Shown in pieces: positions 27,243 through 36,872 of a DNA stretch of 64,000 nt. Position 1 is the first letter of the stretch. Every line of letters starts with the position of its first letter. A program made the translations under genes and the position numbers. This stretch comes from an uncultured Tateyamaria sp. (lineage in GTDB: Bacteria > Pseudomonadota > Alphaproteobacteria > Rhodobacterales > Rhodobacteraceae): NCBI RefSeq assembly GCF_947496075.1, contig NZ_CANMBJ010000005.1, positions 310,001-374,000 on the forward strand. Reading direction: 5' to 3'. The notes beneath the pieces are model-generated. The model saw only the letters and a program-made list of their open reading frames with translations. It was not told the DNA's origin and did not search any database.

Positions 27243-27377
27243 GGTGCCCTGGGTGTCCAAAAAACCCGCACTGAAATCAAACCATTTGCCCCGTTTTGGA
27301 GACTAACAACTACAGGCACCCTTTAGGAAAGGAGCCAGTGATGGCCGCAGGTGACCAAGCACTGATCAAGGCATTTT

Positions 27378-28055
27378 TTGAAGGAGTATCAGCTGACTGA
27401 CACTGTGCTGGGGCCGGCCAAGTTGGCCATCTACAACGCGTTCGAGGAAGCGCTTGATGCGCGGCGGGTCGGCCGCAAAGCTGATACTAAGAAGTGGTTC
27501 GTCAAGGTCATCACCGAAGTGGACGGTCTGGGTGTCTACGACGATAAGAAAATGGCGGCCTTTACCCTCCTTGCCAAGAATTTCCTAAAGAAGCACGGAT
27601 ACTTCAGCTATTCAGCCGCGTTCAAGAAGCGCAAAGCGGAACTGGCCAAACTGACGAGTATTTTCAAGAAGAAAGGTGGACCGGCAGCCAAGAAAGCCAG
27701 TGAAACACTGCACAGTTCGATGATGCGCTCGGGCGAGATCCCGGCGGGCACAGCATTTGCCGACTGTGAGGATCACCTGACAAAGTTGTACAAGGACATC
27801 CCAAAGTTCTCGAACGCGAACGAGAAAGCGGTAAACGCGGTGAAATGGCCGGGCGTCATGCGGGAATTCGCTTTGCCCAAGGGGGCCGAGAAAGACCTCA
27901 AGGAATTGGGCGCTTCTATTCTCAAGAACGGCGCCGTGAACAAAAAAACCATAACAATGGCAAAGGCTATCCTTGCAGATGCGGGGAACACCGACAAAAC
28001 CGGTATTGAACTGGTCATGGCGGTTTCCGACAAGGTCGTCACGGAATTGATGTAA
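27378..28055 (+). CDS. Uncharacterised lysine-rich helical protein with probable 5' frameshift
   Basis: The 225-residue frame is rich in Lys/Ala (KKMAAFTLLAKNFLKKHGYFSYSAAFKKRKAELAKL) with no signal peptide or membrane span; I do not recognise a family. The frame opens with a TTG, but a better start exists at 27341: AAAGGAG then ATG encoding MAAGDQALIKAF, which runs into a run of six T (27374-27379) and stops at 27398. Deleting one T joins the two frames smoothly into MAAGDQALIKAFLKEYQLTD. So this is either a recent frameshift, a sequencing/assembly error, or a slippage site. It lies just beyond the 3' end of the T6SS operon, convergent to it. Confidence 0.75.
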   Translation: MKEYQLTDTVLGPAKLAIYNAFEEALDARRVGRKADTKKWFVKVITEVDGLGVYDDKKMAAFTLLAKNFLKKHGYFSYSAAFKKRKAELAKLTSIFKKKGGPAAKKASETLHSSMMRSGEIPAGTAFADCEDHLTKLYKDIPKFSNANEKAVNAVKWPGVMREFALPKGAEKDLKELGASILKNGAVNKKTITMAKAILADAGNTDKTGIELVMAVSDKVVTELM

Positions 28056-28062
28056 GCGCTGC

Positions 28063-28112
28063 AAAGGCGCACGAATGAAAGTCCGGCACTTCTCGCGGGG
28101 CCTTTTTGTTTT
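28063..28112 (+). terminator. Candidate terminator after the lysine-rich gene
   Basis: AAAGGC (28063-28068) can pair with GCCTTT (28100-28105), directly followed by a T-rich tract ending at 28112. The loop is long (31 bases) and the stem short, so this is a weak call; it lies between two convergent transcripts. Confidence 0.35.
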
Positions 28113-28122
28113 GCTTGCAGTC

Positions 28123-29157
28123 TCAGGAAAATGGGCAAAGGGCACATGGATCCAGCGGATCCATGTCGAGCACAAGTTGCAAGGAGGCGCTGAGACCCAG
28201 CATCAAGTTGGCGACCGGCAAGAACCCGATCTGTGGCATCGAAAACCCTATCAGCGGCGCGAGTATCGACGGCGACGCCATCCCCGCGCCCAGTTGGATC
28301 GACTCGAGCGAAGGTAACGCGTCAAGTTCTGCGTTCAATGCCAGAGCAGGCATTGGCGGCATCGGAAAAGGCATCGCCCCCCAGAACCGCATCATCGCGC
28401 GAATAGGGGCGAGGCCGGCCCCCATCAGTCCGGGATCGCCAAAGGCCATCTTGATCGTTGCCAACGAATTCAAGACCAGAGCCAGCTTGGTGAGTTGAGG
28501 GAGCGTGATACCCAGTTGGGGCGGTCGGACGCTCGCCAAACGGTGCAGCGCGCTGAACAAACCTGGAAAGGATCCCTCGTCGCCCAAGGTCGGCAACTGA
28601 AATGTCTCGGTCAGCGAAAACAGGCTTGGCAGCCCTAACAGGAGGCGCGCCATGTGCAACTGCGGCATAGGCATGGACATCCGGAAATGATGCCCCGGGT
28701 AGCTGACCCGTGGCATCGTGTAGGACATATCGAATGGATCGATGCCAAGGTCCTGCAAATCCAGAACCAGCCGGGCTGCAAGCGCAAAGTTCAAAAGCGG
28801 CCCGAGCTTGAGCGACATGAGCCATCCGACATGCGGCCAGACATGCGTCATCATCGTGTCGCCCATCTGTTGTAGCGACAGTTCCAGTGCGGGCAAATCC
28901 ATCAGTGGAAATGTCCCCGCCACAAGGGCCAACATCGGGGCGATCTGGAAGAGCCCGGAATTCGGCATGGATATGGTGGGCAGATTGAGGTTGCCCAGAT
29001 AGGCCCCAATTTGCATGTCCAGCCGGTTCTCGGGCGTGATCGCGGGCAGAGCGACGGCCAACTGCATCTGCAGCGGAACCTGCGGCAAGGCCATGGAAAA
29101 GCTGGGCCGGATATGCGTTGGGATCGTTGCGGCGGGTTGTTTACAGAAACAGACCAT
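28123..29157 (-). CDS. Uncharacterised Met/Pro/Leu-rich protein at the end of the T6SS operon
   Basis: A 344-residue protein of unusual composition: rich in Leu, Met and Pro with recurring short blocks such as LPTISMPNSGLF, MSMPMPQLHMARLLLGLPSL and PMPPMPALALNAELDALPSL. The only cysteines are at the ends, CxC at residues 3-5 and CxxC at 338-341 (DPCALCPF), which could clamp the termini through metal or disulfides. There is no classical signal peptide. Start 13 bases after the phosphatase gene makes it the last gene of the T6SS operon. I recognise no family; an effector, effector chaperone or structural accessory are all open. Confidence 0.8.
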   Translation of the reverse strand: MVCFCKQPAATIPTHIRPSFSMALPQVPLQMQLAVALPAITPENRLDMQIGAYLGNLNLPTISMPNSGLFQIAPMLALVAGTFPLMDLPALELSLQQMGDTMMTHVWPHVGWLMSLKLGPLLNFALAARLVLDLQDLGIDPFDMSYTMPRVSYPGHHFRMSMPMPQLHMARLLLGLPSLFSLTETFQLPTLGDEGSFPGLFSALHRLASVRPPQLGITLPQLTKLALVLNSLATIKMAFGDPGLMGAGLAPIRAMMRFWGAMPFPMPPMPALALNAELDALPSLESIQLGAGMASPSILAPLIGFSMPQIGFLPVANLMLGLSASLQLVLDMDPLDPCALCPFS

Positions 29158-29170
29158 TTTGCGTCTCTCC

Positions 29171-29896
29171 TCAGGTGTCGACCACGATGACGGAAATGTT
29201 GTCGGCAGCCCCGCCTTCGAATGCGATGCGCATGAGCTCGTCAGCCAGAGTCTCAGGCGCGCCCTGCTGCATGAACCGCTTCAATGTCGCTTCGTTGGCA
29301 TATTTCGTCAGCCCGTCAGAGCAGAGTAGGAACCTGTCACCCGGGGCAACTTCACCGCGGCGCTTATCGATCCCGGGCTCAGATCCCACGCCCACCGCAT
29401 GGGTAATCTGGTTACTCTGGGCATGATGTTCGGCCTGGTCCCAGCTTAGCTGACCAGCCGCCACCAACGCGCCAACAACAGAGTGGTCCACGCTGATCAT
29501 TTCCAGGGTTTCACCGCGCAAACGGTAAAGACGGCTGTCGCCTGCCCAAAGGCACAAAAAATGATCGCCCGCCAGAACCAGCAGCACCACGGTTGTGCCG
29601 ATGATGGCATTCCCGCGCCGTGCAGCTTCCGCTTGGATGTCGTCATGTGCTTGATGCAGGGCCTGACGAATACGGCCCGGCAAAGCTTCAGGCGGGAGAT
29701 CCGTCGGCAAGGCGGACAGAGCGTCAATGACCGTCTGGCTTGCAAAATCACCGCCCTGATGGCCGCCCATCCCGTCCGTTACGGCCCACAACCCAAGATG
29801 CGGCAACGCCAAAATTGCATCTTCGTTGACCGGTCTGACGAGGCCCATGTGGGTCTTGGCGCTATATCGCCGGGCTAGAGCTTTGGATTGGGGCAT
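29171..29896 (-). CDS. pppA: PP2C-type Ser/Thr protein phosphatase of the T6SS (PppA-like)
   Basis: A 241-residue metal-dependent phosphatase with all PP2C motifs: VRPVNEDAIL, TDGMGGHQGGDFAS, GDSRLYRLRG, LLCSDGLTKY and GGAADNISVIVV. In T6SSs under threonine-phosphorylation control this enzyme removes the phosphate put by the PpkA kinase on the FHA protein and so switches the machine off. It follows tagF by one base, and the matching kinase and FHA genes are in the same operon (55.3 and 37.3 kb). Confidence 0.93.
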   Translation of the reverse strand: MPQSKALARRYSAKTHMGLVRPVNEDAILALPHLGLWAVTDGMGGHQGGDFASQTVIDALSALPTDLPPEALPGRIRQALHQAHDDIQAEAARRGNAIIGTTVVLLVLAGDHFLCLWAGDSRLYRLRGETLEMISVDHSVVGALVAAGQLSWDQAEHHAQSNQITHAVGVGSEPGIDKRRGEVAPGDRFLLCSDGLTKYANEATLKRFMQQGAPETLADELMRIAFEGGAADNISVIVVDT

Positions 29897-29897
29897 A

Positions 29898-30518
29898 TCA
29901 GGTCTCCGAACCCGTCAAGGCAGCGTGGGTCCAATAGGATGCATCGGGATTGAACAAAGCGGCGGCCTCGTCCGGGCGTGTCGGCACGTGGGGCGCAAGC
30001 ATCACACGGGCCTGATCCATGACGGTCGCGATCCAGAGCGACCCGACACCCTGTCCAAGGCCCGCCACGTGCTGCAATGGACTGAGGCTGGGCAGCTGAG
30101 CAAGGCGCGCATCGAGGGTGGACAGACCGCCCTCCCCTTCAATCATATCAAGCGCAATCGCCTCCAACCTTTCTGCCACCGGTTGCAGGGCGAGGTAGGC
30201 AGCAACAGGTGGTAAATCCGTCGCCGCCGCAATGCAGAACGGAAATCGACGCCCGACCCGGTCAAGGCTCGGCATCAAAACGCCCACGGCCCCATGCGAT
30301 GCCAATCGACCCGGTGCGATGCTGAACCGCCAGATCGGGGCACACAGATACAAGCTTTGCCAGCGGGTTTCGCCCTCCGTCTCGCTGGCCATGAGTAGAA
30401 CGCGCTGCATCCAGGCATCCCAACCCGACACGAAGGCGGCAGACAGGCCGTGGCGTAGGAAATCACCGGCAAAGGGCAGTTTGCCATAATAGCCAAAAGT
30501 CATATCCATGCCCCACAT
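29898..30518 (-). CDS. tagF: T6SS-associated protein TagF (ImpM family)
   Basis: About 200 residues. The N-terminus MTFGYYGKLPFAGDFLRHGLSAAFVSGWDAWMQ is the TagF/ImpM signature (GKLP..GDF), and GVLMPSLDRVGRRFPF follows about 75 residues later. TagF proteins repress T6SS assembly post-translationally in the threonine-phosphorylation pathway. Three in-frame ATGs compete (30518, 30509, 30503); the first overlaps the TssM stop (TAATG), while the family usually begins near the third. Confidence 0.9.
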   Translation of the reverse strand: MWGMDMTFGYYGKLPFAGDFLRHGLSAAFVSGWDAWMQRVLLMASETEGETRWQSLYLCAPIWRFSIAPGRLASHGAVGVLMPSLDRVGRRFPFCIAAATDLPPVAAYLALQPVAERLEAIALDMIEGEGGLSTLDARLAQLPSLSPLQHVAGLGQGVGSLWIATVMDQARVMLAPHVPTRPDEAAALFNPDASYWTHAALTGSET

Positions 30519-33500
30519 TACAAGGAGGTTGGGCAGCTGAACGTGCTGAGAGCGTCCAGCGTAAACGGGTTCAACGCGGAGCCAGCACGCAGCTGAAAGA
30601 TCGCGATCCGTCCACCGACATTGAACACGACACGGTTGCGATCGCTCACATTCGTGCGCCGCACCTCTGCTGCATCCAACAGTCTAAACAGCGCCCAAGG
30701 CCCGTCATGCGTTACATCGTTGCGTACGTCCGAACGCGTAGGCGTAAACGCAACACGGGTCCGCGCGCCCTGTTCCCCGGGCCATCGCAGTGCACTCGGC
30801 TGGGGCGGGCCATGGGCATAGCTGACAGTCTGACCACCTGTTTCCAACGTCACGCGCTCAACGTTCGGATCAAGCGCAGAGGGTGTGATTTCCAGCGTGA
30901 CATCGGGCAAGCCGGGGGCAGTAAAAAAGCTGTTCTTGATCTCGTCCGCGCGCTGGAATTGCTGCACAACCGCGTTCGAAACGCCCACATCGATCCCGTT
31001 AACCCGGCGCACCTGCCAAGGGTCTTGCGACGTGTCGACAAAGCGGGCGAGGTTTTCGTCAAAGAATGCCTCAATCAGTCCGCCGGGGCCAAAGAGGCGA
31101 CCGAAATCCTGCAAAGCAACATCTGCCTGCGCCTGTCTGTTGAATGGGTAGCGGTCATTGATGGCGCGGGTGCAGAACGGCAGAACCTCGGACTGCCACT
31201 TGGTGTTGATCTCTGACCGTGCGCCACCGATTGCCGCCCCTGCAGATGACTGCACGACCTGTGTTGCCCAGCGCTCCATCGGAGCGGGCATCCGCCCAAT
31301 TTCAGCCTGAAGGCGGGCAGGTGCATTCTGGCTGTCACCAAGAAGTGCCGTGCCAAGGTTCTGGCCCAGCGACAACCGGTTCAACTCGTCATAGACATCC
31401 GTCATCAGCTGGATAACGCGGTCAAGTTCGGATGGACCTTCGGTGCGGTCAGTCAGGCGATGGATCTCCTGAAACCGATCCTCGACGAATTGGCCCGGCG
31501 CGACAGGTTCGGCATCAGGGATCTGTTCAAGCGTGCCGCGCACAGCGTTAAAAAAGTCTTCTGCATCAACGCTGACGCTACGGACCACTTCCCCGATCGC
31601 AAATTCCTGCGCTTCCGCTGCGGCTACGCCCGTGACAGCAGCAACCGAGGGTAGGACTGTCAATCGAGTTTGCTCGGTCACACCCTCCAGCAAGTTGCGC
31701 AAGGGGGAGATGGGCCCCGACAGGATGTTGATGACATCAGTGGCCTGACCAAGGTTGGTCATCGGCAGAACATCGATATCCGCCAGCAACTCGTCATAAC
31801 GAGCGACGAAATCGGTCTCGTACAAGGCCAGCACGTCCCGGCTGATCAGCGCAAGCGCTTGAGGGCTGTTTTCGATCTGTCCGCCGGGTCCAAGGATCAG
31901 GCTGTCACGTTGAATACGCTCGGCGGCAACGAGGATCTGAGGCAGGAAAAAGTCATAAAAGGCAGCTCGGGTGTAGACACCCTCGATCCCGCTGGTGAGC
32001 GGTCTTCCCGATGGGCGCACCAGTACGCGTGACGCGGCAGGTCCACCCACTTCCGTGATCCGGAACGGCGCCAAAGCCTGTGCTTCAGGCGAGGTAACGA
32101 TACTGATGTAAACACGCTCGGAAATAGGTGTTTCCGACAGGATCGCCTGCACTTGCGCGACCAGCGGACCGTTCAGGGCGATTTCCTGCATGGGTTGGCC
32201 CAGCAGTTCGGCCAGATGTCCTTGCAGGTCGGACTGAAGGTTGGGTTGACCGGGAAACAGGTTTTCCCAATCATCGGCCAGCCATGCCGAGACATGATCC
32301 GCGTCCATCGGCACTTGCAGACCAAGCATCATGTAGGTTTTCAGGGCCTCAAACAGATCGGCACTGTCGTTGAGATTGGTCTGCATCACGTCTTCAAGCC
32401 GAACCAGCAAGCGCGGCAGCATCAGGGTGTTCAAGGCAGCGCGGTAAGATTGCCCGGTCTCCGTGCCGATCACATCACCCTGATACAGGCCATAGGTCAG
32501 CGCGCGTGGCGGCTCGGGATCCGTGGCGGCTGGATTGCCGGGCATGTCACGCAGGATATTCAGCCCGGGAACCACCTTTGCCAGATCACTATCAGAGATA
32601 GGACTTTGCGGGATTTCGGCGGCCAGGGCCTGGAATGTCGAAATCTGCGCACTGGTCTGCGCAATCAGGTTCCGGTTGCCCAAAAAACTGTTCAGTAGAA
32701 GACCGCAAACCAGGGCAAAGGCCGCCAAACCCGTCGCGATTGAACCGCGCGTGACCCAACGCGTACGCCGCTCAACCGCATCATCCCGCGAAACAAGCCC
32801 CGCCTCGCCAAAGATCACGTCCGTCATCAGCCGGGTCAGGAAAAAGCTGCGCCCCTGCCCCTGGCCGGTCCCGATGGCCTGCCGCCCGATGCCAAAGTTG
32901 CGCGACATCCCGGCCATGAGCCGATCGATGGGCATACCCTCTTGTGTTCCAGAAGTGAAATAGACACCGCGCAACAGCAGCGGATCACTGTAGCGGCTTT
33001 CCTGGAAAATCTCGCCCAGAAACGTTTCTGCGGCATCGCGCAGGCTAGCCATCTGGGTAGCAAAACCTGCAATCAAAGTGCGGCGCTGAAAGTCTGTCTC
33101 AGCCTGTATACGTTCCAGACTGTGATCGCTGAGGCGCGCCACCAACCCGTCGAATTCCGTGCGAAAGCTCTCAGCAACGGGTGCAGCTGCGACCTTGCCG
33201 GTGGCCAGCGGCAAGGTGATGCCCCAGACCTGTTCACGCTCCTTGCTGCCCAACCCATCAAAGAATTCCTGGAAGCCTGCCACCAGATCGGCCTTGGTCA
33301 AGATCACATAGACCGGAAAGCTGACACCAAGCCTATCTCGCAACTCTTGCAACCGGACGCGGATCGCCTGAGCGTGGGTTGCGGCGGTGACCTCATCCAT
33401 TTCCGACAGGTCCGACACGCTGATCGCGACCATCGCACCGTTGATCGGCTGACGACTGCGGTACTTCTTCAGCATCTCAAGAAAACCGACCCAGGCGCGG

Positions 33501-34108
33501 CTGTCCGCTGAGGCGTTGCTATCCTGCGTGGTGTAACGGCCAGCCGTATCAAGAAGAACGGCGTCATTGGTGAACCACCAATCACAATTCCGGGTGCCAC
33601 CAACGCCTCCGACCGCTTCTTTGCCGAGGCTGTCGGCCAGCGGGAACTTGAGGCCCGAATTGACGATGGCCGTGGTTTTACCCGCGCCTGGTGGACCAAT
33701 CATGATGTACCATGGCAACTGATAGAGATGTCTCTTACCGAACCATCCGCCCGTCCTGCTTTTGCGAAGGGTATGCAAAGCCGTTTTGAGCCGCGCACCG
33801 ATCTCCGCCAGCTCGGAGCGCACTGCCTCGTCTTCGGCGGTGTCCTCGGCCGCTTGTTTGGCGATCTCTTCCGATATCTGGGTTTCGCGTGACCGGCGGC
33901 TCAGGAGGATGATCAACACAAAGATCGTTGCGGCCGCGAGGATCGAAAGCGTGGCCGCCACACGGTCCAGAACCGTATCAAAGGGTCGCACGCCCACAAT
34001 CTGTACCAGCGGACCAAGGTACCACAAGGGTCCTAGAAGCAAGGCAGCGGTGATGGCCACTATGCCAATGGGCGAAAGGATGACGTTCACGAAAAAATTG
34101 CGGATCAT
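30518..34108 (-). CDS. tssM: T6SS inner-membrane complex protein TssM (IcmF)
   Basis: An 1196-residue protein with two N-terminal membrane spans (about 10-70), a cytoplasmic NTPase-like domain with intact Walker A (IGPPGAGKTTAI) and Walker B (VLLDTAGRYT), a third span near residue 460 (ATGLAAFALVCGLLLNSFL) and a long periplasmic IcmF-related/DUF1215-type region to the C-terminus. It forms the trans-envelope channel with TssJ and TssL, both encoded upstream. Length is normal for the family. Followed by tagF with a one-base overlap. Confidence 0.95.
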   Translation of the reverse strand: MIRNFFVNVILSPIGIVAITAALLLGPLWYLGPLVQIVGVRPFDTVLDRVAATLSILAAATIFVLIILLSRRSRETQISEEIAKQAAEDTAEDEAVRSELAEIGARLKTALHTLRKSRTGGWFGKRHLYQLPWYIMIGPPGAGKTTAIVNSGLKFPLADSLGKEAVGGVGGTRNCDWWFTNDAVLLDTAGRYTTQDSNASADSRAWVGFLEMLKKYRSRQPINGAMVAISVSDLSEMDEVTAATHAQAIRVRLQELRDRLGVSFPVYVILTKADLVAGFQEFFDGLGSKEREQVWGITLPLATGKVAAAPVAESFRTEFDGLVARLSDHSLERIQAETDFQRRTLIAGFATQMASLRDAAETFLGEIFQESRYSDPLLLRGVYFTSGTQEGMPIDRLMAGMSRNFGIGRQAIGTGQGQGRSFFLTRLMTDVIFGEAGLVSRDDAVERRTRWVTRGSIATGLAAFALVCGLLLNSFLGNRNLIAQTSAQISTFQALAAEIPQSPISDSDLAKVVPGLNILRDMPGNPAATDPEPPRALTYGLYQGDVIGTETGQSYRAALNTLMLPRLLVRLEDVMQTNLNDSADLFEALKTYMMLGLQVPMDADHVSAWLADDWENLFPGQPNLQSDLQGHLAELLGQPMQEIALNGPLVAQVQAILSETPISERVYISIVTSPEAQALAPFRITEVGGPAASRVLVRPSGRPLTSGIEGVYTRAAFYDFFLPQILVAAERIQRDSLILGPGGQIENSPQALALISRDVLALYETDFVARYDELLADIDVLPMTNLGQATDVINILSGPISPLRNLLEGVTEQTRLTVLPSVAAVTGVAAAEAQEFAIGEVVRSVSVDAEDFFNAVRGTLEQIPDAEPVAPGQFVEDRFQEIHRLTDRTEGPSELDRVIQLMTDVYDELNRLSLGQNLGTALLGDSQNAPARLQAEIGRMPAPMERWATQVVQSSAGAAIGGARSEINTKWQSEVLPFCTRAINDRYPFNRQAQADVALQDFGRLFGPGGLIEAFFDENLARFVDTSQDPWQVRRVNGIDVGVSNAVVQQFQRADEIKNSFFTAPGLPDVTLEITPSALDPNVERVTLETGGQTVSYAHGPPQPSALRWPGEQGARTRVAFTPTRSDVRNDVTHDGPWALFRLLDAAEVRRTNVSDRNRVVFNVGGRIAIFQLRAGSALNPFTLDALSTFSCPTSL

Positions 34109-34112
34109 GGCT

Positions 34113-35486
34113 CTAGCCTGCCTTTACAAGAATGACGTCAATGCGACGGTTCTGGGCGCGCCCTTCTGGCGTTTCGTTGGTGGCGATGGGTTCGTTATCC
34201 GCGCGCCCTTCAGCGGTAATCCGGTCCGGATCGCTGAGGGTCGTAACGATCTTTTCCATCACGGCCTCAGCTCTGGCGAGAGACAAGGCCAGGTTCGACG
34301 GAAAGCGCGCGGTGTTGATCGGGATATTATCGGAGTGTCCTGCGACGATTATCCGACCGTCCTCAGGCTCCAGCGCGGCAGCCACGCGGTCGATCAGCGG
34401 GCGCACGTCTTCGCGCAAGACATCAGAGCCCGAACCGAACATGCCCTGACCGTTGATCCGAACCAGCACTGTATTGCCGTCACGTGTGACTGTCACAAGG
34501 GATGCGGCGATTTCAGGGGCCAGAAAGGTACGGATGCGGTCGAGATCGTTAACCTGCTCGGGTGCGGGCAGCGGTGGTGGGGGCGGCGGCGCTGGTCGCG
34601 CAAGCGTGATCGGTCCGCCAAGGTCCAATGCGAGGATCTGGCCACGAACCCGCTCAGTATCAAGGCTGAGCAGGAAGGACAGGACAAAGAACGCGAGTGC
34701 CGCAAGCGCGGCGGTAAGCCCAGCCAGCAACCACACCGGCATCCAGATCGACAGCACGTGATGTGCCACTTTGGCACCCTGCCAATGCGGCGAAAGATCA
34801 GGCTCTGTCCGGCCCCGCTGTGTCCGGATGGTCCGCGCCAGCCCATCGCGCACGGTCAGATGCTTTTCCGTTCCCCGCGCGGCGACTCGTAAACGTCCCT
34901 CGAATCCAAGGCTGAGGCACATATAGAGAAACTCGAGCAAGTCCCGATTGCTGCCAGGATCGGTCTGCAACCGATCAAGAAGATCATAAAATCGCTCGCC
35001 GCCATGGGTCTCCTTGTGAAAGGTGCCGACCATGCTTTGCTGAGCCCAGATGCTGTTGCCGCCCCACGGCGTGTTCAGAACCACGTCATCGACCGTTGCA
35101 CAGATGGCGTAGCGCGCCACTTTGACGATCTGACCAGGCACGCCCGCTTGTGCCGCGCGATCTTCGAAGGCGCGAATTTCTGAAACAACGCTCTGGCGCA
35201 GCTGGGCTGGATTGGCATGTTGCGCGCGGTTGCGGATGCGTCCGACGAGCTGAAACAGATGCGAGGCTGCGACGCAAAGCGGATTGAAACCGGCAAGAAC
35301 ATCTTGCGACTGAGGCATCTGCGCGACAGGTCGTGTCGCAGTGGTCATCGCCGGAGTTCCGACATTGGGCGCAGGTGCAGTTTGGGGCGGAGAGGGCATA
35401 GGCTCGGGAAGCCGCCCGCCCGGATTAAGTCGGATCACTGTTTTGTCGGTATCTGTGGCTTCCGCGAAAGGGTCATCCTTGGTCAT
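34113..35486 (-). CDS. tssL: T6SS protein TssL (DotU) with C-terminal OmpA-like peptidoglycan-binding domain
   Basis: About 457 residues: a Pro-rich N-terminus, DotU cytoplasmic domain (NPLCVAASHLFQLVGRIRN..., DLLEFLYMCLSLGFEGRLRV), one membrane span (LLAGLTAALAALAFFVLSFLL, about 250-275), a proline-rich periplasmic linker and an OmpA/MotB domain with VAGHSDNIPINTARFPSNLALSLARAEAV. The fused domain anchors the TssJLM complex to peptidoglycan, replacing TagL/TagN. ATG at 35486 has AGGAG at ideal spacing; an ATG at 35513 overlapping the TssK stop is possible. Confidence 0.94.
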   Translation of the reverse strand: MTKDDPFAEATDTDKTVIRLNPGGRLPEPMPSPPQTAPAPNVGTPAMTTATRPVAQMPQSQDVLAGFNPLCVAASHLFQLVGRIRNRAQHANPAQLRQSVVSEIRAFEDRAAQAGVPGQIVKVARYAICATVDDVVLNTPWGGNSIWAQQSMVGTFHKETHGGERFYDLLDRLQTDPGSNRDLLEFLYMCLSLGFEGRLRVAARGTEKHLTVRDGLARTIRTQRGRTEPDLSPHWQGAKVAHHVLSIWMPVWLLAGLTAALAALAFFVLSFLLSLDTERVRGQILALDLGGPITLARPAPPPPPPLPAPEQVNDLDRIRTFLAPEIAASLVTVTRDGNTVLVRINGQGMFGSGSDVLREDVRPLIDRVAAALEPEDGRIIVAGHSDNIPINTARFPSNLALSLARAEAVMEKIVTTLSDPDRITAEGRADNEPIATNETPEGRAQNRRIDVILVKAG

Positions 35487-35512
35487 CTTCATCTCTCCTG
35501 CACGGGTCCGCA

Positions 35513-36847
35513 TCAACGGATCGCCCACAGCTCCATCTCAAGATCCGGGAACTCGCCCGCCACATGAATCGCCAGCCCACCGGAGTCGCGCATCTGCTTC
35601 CAGTACGGGTTCGTACGGTCGAGTTCGAAGTAGACAACGCCGGCGTGGTACGGCACCTGACGCGGCGCCACGGGCAAGGCGCGCAGATCAACACCGGGCA
35701 ATGCCGAATTCACCAGCTGGCGGATTTCCTCCACCGGTCCCAGTTTGGCCTGCGAGGCAAAGTGCCTGCGCACGCTTTCTGGCGGTACACTCGCCTTGGC
35801 GGCCAAGACGAAATTGGCACTGGTCAAAAGCGACTTGTCCTCTACCATCGCCACGGAGACACCATAGCTGCGGGCCTGAAGCGGAATCGCGACGGCATTT
35901 TGCTCAAGAACCATGCTGAGATTTTCGCGCAAGGCCCGGATCACAGGTTGGAACACACCGGTCAGGTCGGAGTGGCGATAGATTGGAAACTCCGGCGCAA
36001 TCTTGTCCACGGTCATGAATGTTGCCAACTGACCGGCAAACCCAACGAGCTGCTGATAGATTTGCGCGGGATGGGCATTTTCAATGCTCAACAAATGACG
36101 GATCTGCGGTAGTGCCGCGTTGACCGCGATCAGGAGGAGGAAATCAGAGATCTCAGCCACGCCCTTGGCCCCACCCGTTTGGCTGAGCCGACCAGACAGC
36201 GCATGTGCACGGTGGCTGACCAACCCCTCAAGCTCCTGAAGGAAATCATGAAGCGGAGGTGCGGCACGGGCATCTAGACATGACGCCATGAACCCTTTGT
36301 CGAGGACAACCTCGCCATCGGCCCGAACCTCGATGATGCGGGCAATCGGGATGGCAAGCCGATCCGTCAGTTCATCCAAGTCCAACGCCAACGTCATCCG
36401 CAGTTTGCCAACGGTAAGGTCGACAGCTCGACGGTCGCGACCGGTGCTATCGGCGATCTCAACTTCGCTTGGCATATAGCGCGAGCGCGCTGCCGGATCA
36501 TCCGTGAGGTCCACTTCGGTTGCGCCCTGGCGTCGTGTCGGTACCGTCAGAAAGACGACCGCGTCCTTCACCGTTTCCGGAACGTCAAGAGCCGCAGGAT
36601 GGGCATCTACCTCGGGGATACGAAACAAGGCACCATCGGGGGTCAGGCCAGAGGCCGATGTCACAGCGATCTTGCCCAACCGCAACAGTTCGGTGTCGAG
36701 GGTCAGTTTCTGCACGCCCCAGGCATAGGGCGCGATAGAGCCTGCCACACCGGCCACCAGAGCTTCCAAATAGCGGTCTTGCTGCTGGAAATGGTGTGGC
36801 TGAAGGAACAAACCTTCTTGCCACACAACTTTGTTTTGCCAGGACAT
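35513..36847 (-). CDS. tssK: T6SS baseplate protein TssK (ImpJ)
   Basis: A 444-residue soluble protein. N-terminus KVVWQEGLFLQPHHFQQQDRYLE is the TssK signature, and the C-terminal domain contains PYHAGVVYFELDRTNPYW, characteristic of the family. TssK links the baseplate wedges (TssEFG) to the membrane complex (TssLM). Located between tssJ and tssL as in many alphaproteobacterial clusters. Confidence 0.95.
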   Translation of the reverse strand: MSWQNKVVWQEGLFLQPHHFQQQDRYLEALVAGVAGSIAPYAWGVQKLTLDTELLRLGKIAVTSASGLTPDGALFRIPEVDAHPAALDVPETVKDAVVFLTVPTRRQGATEVDLTDDPAARSRYMPSEVEIADSTGRDRRAVDLTVGKLRMTLALDLDELTDRLAIPIARIIEVRADGEVVLDKGFMASCLDARAAPPLHDFLQELEGLVSHRAHALSGRLSQTGGAKGVAEISDFLLLIAVNAALPQIRHLLSIENAHPAQIYQQLVGFAGQLATFMTVDKIAPEFPIYRHSDLTGVFQPVIRALRENLSMVLEQNAVAIPLQARSYGVSVAMVEDKSLLTSANFVLAAKASVPPESVRRHFASQAKLGPVEEIRQLVNSALPGVDLRALPVAPRQVPYHAGVVYFELDRTNPYWKQMRDSGGLAIHVAGEFPDLEMELWAIR

Positions 36848-36872
36848 TTTGGGTGGGCTCCTTCAGGGCGCG

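Noticed and set aside
33762..34892. A 376-codon plus-strand frame over the tssM/tssL junction
   Set aside because: Fully antisense to TssM and TssL coding sequence with conserved motifs; low-complexity, no ribosome site or domain.
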